A DNA stretch of 20,244 bases, from the IMG/VR virus record IMGVR_UViG_3300021368_001015, positions 1 to 20,244 of that record. The stretch is one strand, 5' to 3'. Shown here piece by piece: positions 1 to 7,147 of this stretch. The stretch's first letter is position 1, and every line of letters begins with the position of its first letter. This DNA comes from a virus. The notes under the pieces were generated by a model that was not told the DNA's origin, made no database searches, and worked only from the letters and a program-made list of their open reading frames with translations. A program made the position numbers and the translations under genes.

Positions 1-1062
1 GGGATTAGATTTACACTGATTGATAGAATATCGACTGAATCAGGATTTGACTATATTCATTTAGGAGAAGAAAATGCGTTTACAATCGCAAGAGAAGATG
101 AATTCCAAGACTTTACTGTTGTTGTAGAAGATGCTGAAGATGGAGATTACTTTAAAATTTATGGAGAAAGAGATGGAAGTGCAAGTGCATTTGAGGCATA
201 TATCTTAAATAGAATCAATACAAGTTCTGACGATATTGTCGTTTTATATGAGGTTGAGACGTATGAGCAAGTTGGTTTAAATCAAATCAAGACGTTTGAT
301 ACTACATTTACGCAAGCAGAAGATTTTGACACACCAATTTTATACCGTCCAGTAATTCAAAATGCAAATGTTGCAGTTAACTTCTCAATCGATGTAACGA
401 TGAGAATTTATAATGAGACTGATAATACACAAATCGTTAAAAGAGCAAGTTTAACCGTAAACCAGGCTCCAAAATACGGAAAATTCTTAGGAGGTGTAAA
501 TATTTCAGGTAGTAATACAATTACCGAGGTATTCAATACTCTACCAAACCTGTCTGGAAATAGAAGCGTTAGAGACGCAATTGCTGCAACTATTCCAAGA
601 ACAACTAAGAATGTTAAGACTTTTGTTGAAAGATATAATGTAGTTGCAGTCGCTAACCCTGCTGAAGGTTCAGTAAATGACATTGGTGACCTTGCTGCAG
701 TAAACGATAGATATTTTGATAGTCCTAACTTTTTAACTTCAGACAAGTTAGAAATTGGAATCTATCCAATGACAACATACTTTAAGTTTAAAATCGCTAA
801 AAAGAATGGAGACGACTTTGAAATGCTTGACTTTACTTCAGCAGAAAATATGACGCTCAACTTTGTAGATGGAAAAGTTCGTAAAAGGTTTAATCATATT
901 CCGAATAAAGATATTGATATGAGCGCAGGAGAAATTCTGTTTAGAGTCGATGAGGGAAATGCGGCTGAAGTTAGAGGAATGACAGCAAGAAAATTCTATA
1001 TCGGACTTGATAATGGTAGCGAAGAAACCGCGGTCATCAAAGGTAACTTTACAGTTGAGTAA
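1..1062 (+). CDS. Virion structural protein, C-terminal part (5' end outside window)
   Basis: The reading frame is open from the first base to the stop at 1060-1062, giving 353 visible residues without a start. The ATG at 400 is internal: the codons before it are open and protein-like, so it should not be taken as the start. The sequence is beta-rich, acidic and low in cysteine, as phage tail or baseplate proteins often are, but I recognise no specific family. The stop overlaps the next ATG by one base (TAATG), so it is translationally coupled to the tail-tube-fold gene downstream, which supports a tail or baseplate role. Function is inferred from context only. Confidence 0.6.
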   Translation, partial: GIRFTLIDRISTESGFDYIHLGEENAFTIAREDEFQDFTVVVEDAEDGDYFKIYGERDGSASAFEAYILNRINTSSDDIVVLYEVETYEQVGLNQIKTFDTTFTQAEDFDTPILYRPVIQNANVAVNFSIDVTMRIYNETDNTQIVKRASLTVNQAPKYGKFLGGVNISGSNTITEVFNTLPNLSGNRSVRDAIAATIPRTTKNVKTFVERYNVVAVANPAEGSVNDIGDLAAVNDRYFDSPNFLTSDKLEIGIYPMTTYFKFKIAKKNGDDFEMLDFTSAENMTLNFVDGKVRKRFNHIPNKDIDMSAGEILFRVDEGNAAEVRGMTARKFYIGLDNGSEETAVIKGNFTVE

Positions 1063-1613
1063 TGATTTTAAATAGTAGAAATAATACATACGACTTTAGG
1101 TTTCCAAGAAAGTTTATTCCGGAAGAGGTTGCAAACAAGTATAAGAAATATTTGGAAAAAATTCCAGGTAATCTTCTTGCAGAACCGATTGACTTTATAA
1201 ATTATTCAATCCAAGGACTAAATGTACCTGGAATGAGTTTCGACCCTGTAACCCAACAAGATAGTGATGGTACGATTAGATACCATAGAGGTGCTATTCC
1301 AATCCAAAACACGGTAGAGAGACAGTTTACCGTAACGATGCAACTTCTCGATGGCTTCATTAATTATTGGATTATGCAAGACACTCTCTTGTATTATTAC
1401 GCAAGATCAACTGAAGAGCCATATACACAGGACTTGACTCTAAGGGTTTTAGATGCTGAAGGCGCAAGTGTTGCATATTTTAAGTTTGAGAACCCAATCA
1501 TGAACTCGATCAATGAGTTAAACCTTAACATGAGTGAGAATGTCGCAGATTTTAGTACGTTTGAAGTAACGTTCTTTTATAATAAGATAAATATAGAGTT
1601 AGAAATACAATAA
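1062..1613 (+). CDS. Tail-tube-fold protein (gp19/gp54-like)
   Basis: The protein has 183 residues; T4 gp19 has 163. The pattern matches the gp19-type tube fold: an N-terminal strand region with a proline-containing loop (NVPGMSF, residues 54-60), a central ERQFTVTMQLLDG strand followed by a helix (86-110), and a C-terminal pair, NPIMNSINELNLNMSE then FSTFEVTFFYN (144-174). In gp19 the corresponding end reads GELQLDW..IQTFEVTL. It may be the tail tube protein or a tube-like baseplate junction protein such as gp48 or gp54; the sequence alone does not decide. Its ATG overlaps the upstream stop, so it sits in a structural operon. Confidence 0.6.
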   Translation: MILNSRNNTYDFRFPRKFIPEEVANKYKKYLEKIPGNLLAEPIDFINYSIQGLNVPGMSFDPVTQQDSDGTIRYHRGAIPIQNTVERQFTVTMQLLDGFINYWIMQDTLLYYYARSTEEPYTQDLTLRVLDAEGASVAYFKFENPIMNSINELNLNMSENVADFSTFEVTFFYNKINIELEIQ

Positions 1614-1620
1614 CTAAATT

Positions 1621-2001
1621 ATGAGCAATACAATTAAAACATTTAACGAGTACCTTACTGAACAGCATGTTACAGAAGAAGATTTGAGAATCTTGACAGA
1701 AGGTTTACAAGAGGAATGGACCGACGAGTTAGAGGCTAAGGTAGATGCAGCTCTAGAAGAATTTATAATAGAATACTCAAACGAGAATGGAGAACTAGAC
1801 ATTAATAGATTTAATGAAGAGGTAACTAATGAAGGTATGTTAGGTTCTATTTTTGGTGGTTTAGCTGGATTTGCACTTGGTAAAACAGTAGGTAAGATGG
1901 TCGCTAAAGTTCTTGGGATTCAAAAGGGAATTCTATATGATTTATTAACTTCAAGGTTAGTAGGTGCCGCATTGGGATCTGCACTTGGTAAAAGAATCTA
2001 A
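1621..2001 (+). CDS. Small protein with capsid-targeting-like N-terminus and glycine-rich tail
   Basis: The 126-residue product starts MSNTIKTFNEYLTE, which resembles the T4 internal-protein leader MKTYQEFIAE and the MKHVKLFEQFVNE leaders later in this window. Candidate gp21-type cuts follow YLTE (E14) and ILTE (E27), with a weaker TNE at E71. The middle is acidic and helical. Residues 72-126 are hydrophobic, glycine-rich and net basic (GSIFGGLAGFALGK, GAALGSALGKRI), a glycine-zipper-like pattern that could insert in a membrane. It ends one base before the next ATG. It could be a prohead core component or a packaged membrane-active peptide. The role is inferred; no family is recognised. Confidence 0.6.
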   Translation: MSNTIKTFNEYLTEQHVTEEDLRILTEGLQEEWTDELEAKVDAALEEFIIEYSNENGELDINRFNEEVTNEGMLGSIFGGLAGFALGKTVGKMVAKVLGIQKGILYDLLTSRLVGAALGSALGKRI

Positions 2002-2655
2002 ATGAATTACCTAGCAGTTGACTTTTCTTTAAATTCTCCAGGAGTTTGTCTCTATAATGATAAGAGTAAAAAGTACCACTTCATTTCATATATGAAGCCG
2101 GGTACCGGTACAAAGAAGGATCAAAAACTTCAAGAAGAGATGAGTCTATTAAAAGACGTGACTCTTGTTAGCCAACCTGATTTTAGTAAAGAGGAGGAAT
2201 TCTCAAGTGTTGAATTAGCAAAGATCAAGAGATATGATCGAATGGCTGATGACATTATCAATTTAGTTTTACAGGAAAGTTTTAAAGGTGATGGATTTAC
2301 AATTGCCTTTGAGGGGACCAGCTATGGATCTAAGATGGGCACTAATAATATGATCGATATGGCGGCTGGTGCCGCTATCCTTAAGCTAAAACTTTTAAAG
2401 ACTCTCATGCCAGAAGACCTAATGACAGTCGCGCCTACTACGATTAAGAAATTCGCTGGGAAAGGTAACATGAACAAGAGTCAGCTCTTTGAGGTCTTTT
2501 TTAATAATGGGATAGGGGACGAAAATCTAGAGAAGAGTCCTTTTTATGAGTGGATCAAGAGTCAGGACTTTGGGAAAAAGATTCCTAAGCCTATTGATGA
2601 TTTGGTAGACGCTTTTTTCCTCGCAGCCATGATTTCCCTTCCGCAGTCCAAGTAA
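2002..2655 (+). CDS. RuvC-like Holliday junction resolvase / RNase H-fold endonuclease
   Basis: The 217-residue protein has the RuvC arrangement of acidic residues: D7 in the first strand (YLAVDFSLNSPG), E104 in IAFEGTSYG, and the late cluster PIDDLVDAFF with D199, D200 and D203. The segment VAPTTIKKFAGKGNMNKSQL (143-162) matches the RuvC pattern of a substrate-contacting K(K)xxxGxGxxxK loop. Such enzymes resolve branched DNA before packaging, the role played in T4 by the unrelated endonuclease VII (gp49). It lies directly before the gp32, primase and UvsYW block, which fits recombination-dependent replication. Family assignment is confident; substrate is inferred. Confidence 0.8.
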   Translation: MNYLAVDFSLNSPGVCLYNDKSKKYHFISYMKPGTGTKKDQKLQEEMSLLKDVTLVSQPDFSKEEEFSSVELAKIKRYDRMADDIINLVLQESFKGDGFTIAFEGTSYGSKMGTNNMIDMAAGAAILKLKLLKTLMPEDLMTVAPTTIKKFAGKGNMNKSQLFEVFFNNGIGDENLEKSPFYEWIKSQDFGKKIPKPIDDLVDAFFLAAMISLPQSK

Positions 2656-2725
2656 CCTTATCTCTCCTTCAAGAACTTAAAGGTTTTATGCAAGCATCTC
2701 TATTTTGTTTCAAAAATAAGTAAAA

Positions 2726-2750
2726 AAGTTTTCAAGCAACATTGAAACTT
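2726..2750 (+). promoter_or_regulatory. Hairpin in the gp32 leader
   Basis: AAGTTTTCAA (2726-2735) can pair with TTGAAACTT (2742-2750), leaving one bulged T and a six-base loop. It is not followed by a T run, so it is not a typical intrinsic terminator. A second GTTTCAA copy at 2707-2713 could compete for the right arm. It may be an RNA structure; in T4 gene 32 a pseudoknot upstream of the operator helps gp32 binding, but here the hairpin is about 210 bases from the start, so the parallel is weak. Confidence 0.35.
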
Positions 2751-2760
2751 ATGTTACGTG

Positions 2761-2771
2761 AGATATATAAA
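2761..2771 (+). promoter_or_regulatory. Promoter-like motif AGATATATAAA (copy 1)
   Basis: The same eleven bases occur at 7102 and 15166, each time shortly before a gene. It resembles the T4 late promoter core TATAAATA without matching it. Here it lies about 190 bases before the gp32-like start, after the hairpin. Promoter function is inferred from position and repetition. Confidence 0.35.
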
Positions 2772-2925
2772 CTATGATGATGGATAACTTATTTTGTCTT
2801 AATTCATTCTTACTAATCACAAAGTAGACTCAATTAGGAGTAACGTCGACCGCGTAGGTAACATAGAATTAGTAGGATGTTTTAGCTGAATTTGAAACAT
2901 TGTCATTTTAAGTAATATAAGTACT

Positions 2926-2960
2926 ATTAAAGTTTAACAAAAATTAAAGGTAAATTAAAG
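2926..2960 (+). promoter_or_regulatory. Putative autogenous translational operator of the gp32-like gene
   Basis: Three exact ATTAAAG copies lie at 2926-2932, 2943-2949 and 2954-2960 in an unstructured A/T-rich stretch that ends two bases before the ATG at 2963. In T4, gene 32 mRNA has UUAAA-rich repeats at the same place; excess gp32 binds them cooperatively and blocks its own translation. The repeats and their position are seen; the regulation is inferred by analogy. Confidence 0.5.
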
Positions 2961-2962
2961 AC

Positions 2963-3871
2963 ATGGCAGATTTTGACATTTTTAATTTGGGCGTAGAAGA
3001 CGTAGAAACGCATCAGCCCACAACAAACTCCGTTAGTGAGGTTTACAAACCAACAGCTGACGATGGAAAAGACGGAACTTACAAAGCGCTAATCCGCTTC
3101 GTTCCAAACCCTGAGAATCCTCGTAATTCTCTAGTTCAAAAATACGTTCACTGGTTGACAGACTCAAACGGTGACGGTAAATTGGTTGACTCACCATCTT
3201 CAATTGGTGAAAAATGCCCAATCGCAGACGTATTCTGGAAGCTTCGCAACTCTGATTCAGCAGTTGACCGTAAAGCATCAGAAAAACTTAAGAGACGTCA
3301 ACAATACTATTCTCTAATCAAGATTATTAAGGATCCACAAAATCCAGACTTGGAAGGAACTTACATGATTTACAAGTTCGGTTACAAGATCAAAGAGAAG
3401 ATTGACGCAGAACTAAAACCAGACTTTGGCGAACCAACTCAAGTATTCGATCTATTTGAAGGAAAGAACTTTGAGTTAATCATTACCCGTCAAGGTGAAT
3501 ACAATAACTATGACAAGTCGAAGTTCTCTTCATCTCGTTCAGCAATCGATGTTTCGGGTTCTCCAGCAGAACGCACAAAGGAATCGATGGCAGCGATCAA
3601 AGAAGAGCTAGAAAACGCACCTTCACTCACATCTTATGAATACAAAGCATGGGACGGTGAAACAAGAGACTTTGTAAATGGTGTATTGAAGATGTACCTA
3701 AATCCAGGTGATGCAATTTCTGAAGTAACTTCTTCAGCTCCTAAAAAAGAGGCTAAGAAAGCTGCTCCTAAGAAAGAAAAAGTTGCAGAAACTGCGGGTA
3801 CAGAATCTTCAACCACTGAAGTTTCAAGTGATGACGATCTAGACTCTTTCCTAGATGACCTCGACATCTAA
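2963..3871 (+). CDS. 32: Single-stranded DNA-binding protein, gp32-like
   Basis: The 302-residue protein is close to T4 gp32 (301) in length and plan: a core with aromatic and basic residues (KRRQQYYSLIKIIKDPQNPDLEG, then YKFGYKIKEKIDAEL; T4 has YWANILVVKDPAAPENEG and YRFGKKIWDKINAM), a YNNYDKSKFSSSRSAI segment matching T4 NYDESKFLNQSAI, a Lys/Ala linker and an acidic tail (DDDLDSFLDDLDI) for partner recruitment. It coats ssDNA in replication, recombination and repair. The zinc site looks lost: H63 and C85 remain, but CPVC is CPIA and the other cysteine is absent; C85 is the only cysteine. The N-terminus is acidic and lacks the T4 basic LAST motif. Its end overlaps the primase start by 17 bases. 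Confidence 0.9.
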   Translation: MADFDIFNLGVEDVETHQPTTNSVSEVYKPTADDGKDGTYKALIRFVPNPENPRNSLVQKYVHWLTDSNGDGKLVDSPSSIGEKCPIADVFWKLRNSDSAVDRKASEKLKRRQQYYSLIKIIKDPQNPDLEGTYMIYKFGYKIKEKIDAELKPDFGEPTQVFDLFEGKNFELIITRQGEYNNYDKSKFSSSRSAIDVSGSPAERTKESMAAIKEELENAPSLTSYEYKAWDGETRDFVNGVLKMYLNPGDAISEVTSSAPKKEAKKAAPKKEKVAETAGTESSTTEVSSDDDLDSFLDDLDI

Positions 3872-4931
3872 TCCACAGCTTACTGAAGAGCTTAGATTAA
3901 AGATTATGAAAGCGCTGAAGGACGTATGTCTAACGGCGCATTCAAATCCCAACAAGCAAATGCTAAAGGACATGCCTGGTAGAATTACTATGGCGTGTCC
4001 TTATTGTGGGGATTCGCATAATGACGATACAAAGAAGAGGGGTAACATGTACTGGGACACCCTCCAATATCATTGTTACAACTGTGGTTATCACACCGAT
4101 CTTAAGACACTTCTTCGCGAGAACGAGGTAAGACTTCCCAGTTCAGAGGATTCATTTACTATTATTGACTATATCAAACACAATAGGTCAGTAACATCAC
4201 AGGCAGATACCCTAACACATTCTGTATTTCAAAGTGTAAGTGACTTAGCAATATCAGTTGAAGAGTTTAAGCGTGGATTTGCTGCGAGAGAAATAGAACC
4301 TGGAGACTGGATTTGGCTCTATCTAAAAAAGAGACTGCTTCATAAAAAGAGTGAAGAGTTCCTATTTAGCCCAAGAGACAATCGCCTTTGGATTCTTAAT
4401 TTTACTGGAGATGGTAAGATTATGTCGGCACAAAGTCGAAGAATGAAAGGAAAGGGACAAAGATACCTAACATATGACCTTCCAAAATTATATGAAGAGC
4501 TAGGTAAGGAATTAGAAGTCAGTCAAGAAGAACTTGAAAAGATAACAAAACTATCGACTCTGTTTGGAATTATGCAAATAAATTTCCAACGACCAGTTAC
4601 GATTTTTGAGGGTCCAATCGACTCTAAGTTTATGACTAATAGCCTTGCACTTGCAACGGCTGGTCGTAACACTGAAGAGTTCGACCAAATGGCAACTGTT
4701 CGTTATATGTTTGATAATGACAAAACTGGTAAGAAAAAGATGGCTGAAAAATTAAAGAAGGGCAGATCTGTATTTATGTGGTCTAAATTTTTAAAAGAAA
4801 ATAAATTAGATACATATGATATAAAAGATCTGAACGATTTGGTTATTAAGTGTTTCGAGCTAAAGAACCCAGCAATTAAAAAACTGGATGATTATTTCAC
4901 TTCAAGTCAATTAGATCTATGGTACGTATAG
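3855..4931 (+). CDS. 61: DNA primase, gp61-like
   Basis: The 358-residue protein (T4 gp61: 342) has an N-terminal zinc ribbon, C48-P-Y-C51 and C74-Y-N-C77, with CPYCGDSHND and HCYNCGYH closely matching T4 CPVCGDSKTD and HCYNCNYH. The TOPRIM core follows: FEGPIDSKF (E252, D256; T4 LEGPIDSLF), FDND (287-289) and a final WSKFLKEN..DIKDLNDLV segment like T4 WDKSPWKSKDVNDMI. It makes RNA primers for lagging-strand synthesis with a gp41-type helicase, which is not in this window. The first ATG lies inside the end of the gp32-like gene; an ATG at 3906 (M18) is an alternative start. Overlap with gene 32 implies coupled translation. Confidence 0.93.
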   Translation: MTSTSNPQLTEELRLKIMKALKDVCLTAHSNPNKQMLKDMPGRITMACPYCGDSHNDDTKKRGNMYWDTLQYHCYNCGYHTDLKTLLRENEVRLPSSEDSFTIIDYIKHNRSVTSQADTLTHSVFQSVSDLAISVEEFKRGFAAREIEPGDWIWLYLKKRLLHKKSEEFLFSPRDNRLWILNFTGDGKIMSAQSRRMKGKGQRYLTYDLPKLYEELGKELEVSQEELEKITKLSTLFGIMQINFQRPVTIFEGPIDSKFMTNSLALATAGRNTEEFDQMATVRYMFDNDKTGKKKMAEKLKKGRSVFMWSKFLKENKLDTYDIKDLNDLVIKCFELKNPAIKKLDDYFTSSQLDLWYV

Positions 4932-5140
4932 AAGGAATTACAGAGATGGTAGACAAGGATCTTGATGATTTTTACAGGGACCGAGACAGGTTTAAAGGGA
5001 TGAAAGCCATGCTTGGCTTTACTTCCGCCAATTATGACCATGATGCTCCAAAGATCGATATTGAGAAGCCGAAGTTTAAAAAGAAATTAAGGGTATCGGA
5101 GTTTATAAGAAAGAATAACAAGGACAAGGGACTGTTTTAA
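4919..5140 (+). CDS. Small basic hypothetical protein
   Basis: This 73-residue frame overlaps the end of the primase gene by 13 bases. An alternative start at 4946 (M10, MVDKDLDDFYRD) follows a purine-rich stretch, AAGGAATTACAGAG, and would remove the overlap; I cannot decide between them. The N-terminal half is acidic (DKDLDDFYRDRDRF) and the C-terminal half lysine-rich (KPKFKKKLRVSEFIRKNNKDK). I recognise no family. Placement between primase and UvsY suggests a small replication or recombination accessory protein, but that is context only. Confidence 0.6.
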   Translation: MVRIEGITEMVDKDLDDFYRDRDRFKGMKAMLGFTSANYDHDAPKIDIEKPKFKKKLRVSEFIRKNNKDKGLF

Positions 5141-5151
5141 TAATAATATTG

Positions 5152-5577
5152 ATGTCAAATAGAGAAAAGATCCTAGCACTGGATAAGAAATTAAGTGAAC
5201 AGCGAGAAGAATGGACTTTAAAGATCCAGGACCTAGCAAAATCACTAAGATACATAAATGGCATGGAGGACACTATTGCAATGGTTCTCTCCAATCGCCA
5301 AAAGATGATCGATCACATCGCATATATCAATGTGAAGATTAAAGATCAGAAGCGTAAGATAGCAGATCGTTATAGAGAAGCATATCTACGTTACTATGAG
5401 TATGACTACAAACTTGGTGAAAAGCAAAAAGAGCGATTCATCGAGGCCGACCTAGCTGACGAAAATGCCATACTCTCACACCTTGAAAATCAATTAGACT
5501 TTTTCAAGGAGTCGGTAAAAACCCTAGATAATATGGGCTTTGCCATCCGAAACAGGTTAGCCATTAAAGACCTGTAA
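5152..5577 (+). CDS. uvsY: Recombination mediator UvsY-like
   Basis: The start is the ATG at 5152; a TTG one codon earlier is open but unlikely. The 141-residue, almost wholly helical protein is close to T4 UvsY (137). Conserved features are the C-terminal block FIEADLADENAILSHLENQL followed by GFAIRNRLAIKDL (G129 onward), matching T4 VLSADKDVLKVDTSLQYW and GFAIKHIQDMR, and a basic middle helix. UvsY loads the UvsX recombinase on gp32-coated ssDNA. It stands directly before uvsW, as in T4, which strengthens the call. UvsX is not in this window. Confidence 0.8.
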   Translation: MSNREKILALDKKLSEQREEWTLKIQDLAKSLRYINGMEDTIAMVLSNRQKMIDHIAYINVKIKDQKRKIADRYREAYLRYYEYDYKLGEKQKERFIEADLADENAILSHLENQLDFFKESVKTLDNMGFAIRNRLAIKDL

Positions 5578-5602
5578 GGAGAATAAAAAGACTCTATCAT
5601 GA

Positions 5603-7111
5603 ATGGAGCTCAGTTTAACTGAAAATAAACAGTTGCTTAGAATCGATGATGCGACTTCATTAGAACTCGAGCAGCTGAATATATCACTTACCAAAAGAAT
5701 TGACTCGTGGAGATTCAATCCACTTGTCAAAAAGGGGGTATGGGACGGCTACATTTCCTATGTCAAGGACGATAAATGGATTCCATCTGGTCTTTGGAAA
5801 GAGGTGGTTGACATTTGTAAGGAATACAAGTACGAGCTAAAGATTAATGGAATTACCGAACTTTTCGATAGGGACATTAGTGCCGAGTCTTTTGAAAAAT
5901 GGGCATTAGATTTCTTTGATGATTCAGAGATAACACCCCGCGACTATCAAATCGACGCTGCATATAACATATTAAAATTTAGAAAGTGTCTTTCAGAGCT
6001 TGCAACATCTGCTGGTAAGACACTAATCTCATTCCTAACAGTTGCATATATTTTAGAGAAACAAAAGGCTGAAAAGATCCTGTTTATCGTACCAAACGTT
6101 TCACTTGTAATTCAAGCAAGTGAGGACTTTATGGACTATAACTATCGAAACCAGGTAAACATCAAGATTCAGCAAATTTATAGTGGTCAAAAGATCAGAG
6201 CTGGCAGAAACGTAGTGATCGGTACATATCAATCATTAATTAAGAAGAAAGCTGAATACTTTGACCAATTTGATGCTGTGATCATTGATGAAACTCACAA
6301 AGCAAAATCACAGTCAATTAAAACGATCCTATCGAAGTGTAAAAATGCCGACTATCGATATGGCCTTTCCGGTACTATACCAAAGTCTGGAACACTGGAT
6401 CGACTAACACTAATGGCCTATACTGGTCCACTAATTACCGAGGTAAGCGCAAATTTCCTTCAAACTGAGGGTTACATTGCAAACTGTCGCGTAAAAGTTA
6501 TTGAGATGGACTATGCACCTGAAAAAGCAAAAGAGGCTTTCAGAGAAATGGCATTTAATAAATATGAAAGTAAAGACGTTTTCAAATTTGAACAAAACTA
6601 TATCATTAATTCGGAGGGCAGGCTCAATTTTATTTGTAACATCATTTCCAGAGTACGCGGCAATTCCCTTGTACTTTTCCACAGGATTGAACATGGCCAG
6701 AAGATATATGAAAAACTTCGCAATGATAGCGACAAGACCGTTTACTATGTTGACGGCGGTACCGATAAGGACATTCGCGAAGAATACAAAAAGAAAATGG
6801 AGATCGGAGAAGAGGTCGTTATCGTAGCAAGCTATGGTACCTTCTCTACTGGTATTTCAATTAAGAAAATTCACAATATATTCTTCACAGAATCTTTTAA
6901 ATCAGAGGTGATAATTCGACAATCAATTGGTCGTGGATTAAGACAACATGAGTCAAAAGATAGTGTAACGATCGTTGACTTTGTAGATGACATTAGCTCA
7001 CCAGACTGGGACAACTATTTAATGAGACACTCGAAAGCTAGGCGTAAGATATACAAGGAGCAGAAGTTTCAGTATGACATTAAAAAGGTAAAGTTTGACG
7101 GAGATATATAA
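5603..7111 (+). CDS. uvsW: UvsW-like recombination DNA helicase
   Basis: The 502-residue protein (T4 UvsW: 503) is a superfamily 2 helicase. After an N-terminal domain (about 1-105) come the Q-motif-like TPRDYQ (111-116), Walker A ATSAGKT (134-140; T4 has PTSAGRS), DETH (229-232), motif III SGT (256-258), the second RecA lobe with LVLFHR (357-361) and GTFSTGISIKK (412-422), and motif VI RQSIGRGLRQH (439-449). UvsW unwinds D-loops, R-loops and stalled forks and drives branch migration, switching replication from origin-dependent to recombination-dependent initiation. It starts 25 bases after uvsY stops; its end (GATATATAA) overlaps a promoter-like motif. Confidence 0.93.
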   Translation: MELSLTENKQLLRIDDATSLELEQLNISLTKRIDSWRFNPLVKKGVWDGYISYVKDDKWIPSGLWKEVVDICKEYKYELKINGITELFDRDISAESFEKWALDFFDDSEITPRDYQIDAAYNILKFRKCLSELATSAGKTLISFLTVAYILEKQKAEKILFIVPNVSLVIQASEDFMDYNYRNQVNIKIQQIYSGQKIRAGRNVVIGTYQSLIKKKAEYFDQFDAVIIDETHKAKSQSIKTILSKCKNADYRYGLSGTIPKSGTLDRLTLMAYTGPLITEVSANFLQTEGYIANCRVKVIEMDYAPEKAKEAFREMAFNKYESKDVFKFEQNYIINSEGRLNFICNIISRVRGNSLVLFHRIEHGQKIYEKLRNDSDKTVYYVDGGTDKDIREEYKKKMEIGEEVVIVASYGTFSTGISIKKIHNIFFTESFKSEVIIRQSIGRGLRQHESKDSVTIVDFVDDISSPDWDNYLMRHSKARRKIYKEQKFQYDIKKVKFDGDI

Positions 7112-7115
7112 AAAA
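7102..7115 (+). promoter_or_regulatory. Promoter-like motif AGATATATAAAAAA (copy 2)
   Basis: Fourteen bases identical to 15166-15179, overlapping the last codons and stop of uvsW and lying about 33 bases before the start at 7148. The position before the first gene of the accessory region suggests a phage-type, possibly late, promoter. Inferred from repetition and position. Confidence 0.4.
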
Positions 7116-7147
7116 GTACAGACATAATCAAAAAATAAAATAATACA

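Larger units (their letters stand above)
2656..2962 (+). other. Non-coding leader of the gp32-like gene
   Basis: This is the only long stretch without a convincing gene. It holds a weak stem (AACCTT 2654-2659 with AAGGTT 2680-2685), a better hairpin at 2726-2750, the motif AGATATATAAA at 2761-2771 and three ATTAAAG repeats next to the start at 2963. Small ATG frames inside it are under 20 codons. No tRNA cloverleaf was found. It probably contains the end of the upstream transcription unit and a promoter plus a long 5' untranslated region for the ssDNA-binding protein. Confidence 0.6.

Noticed and set aside
400-402. ATG at 400 as the start of the first gene
   Set aside because: The frame is open and protein-like back to base 1, so this ATG is internal to a gene cut by the window edge.
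838-1089. Antisense frame at the border of the first two genes
   Set aside because: It is opposite two overlapping, well supported structural genes and has no recognisable protein character.
2820-2880. Possible tRNA in the gp32 leader
   Set aside because: No acceptor stem, T-arm or anticodon arm could be formed from this stretch.
6501-6827. 108-codon + strand frame inside uvsW
   Set aside because: It lies in another frame of a clear helicase gene and its translation resembles no domain.
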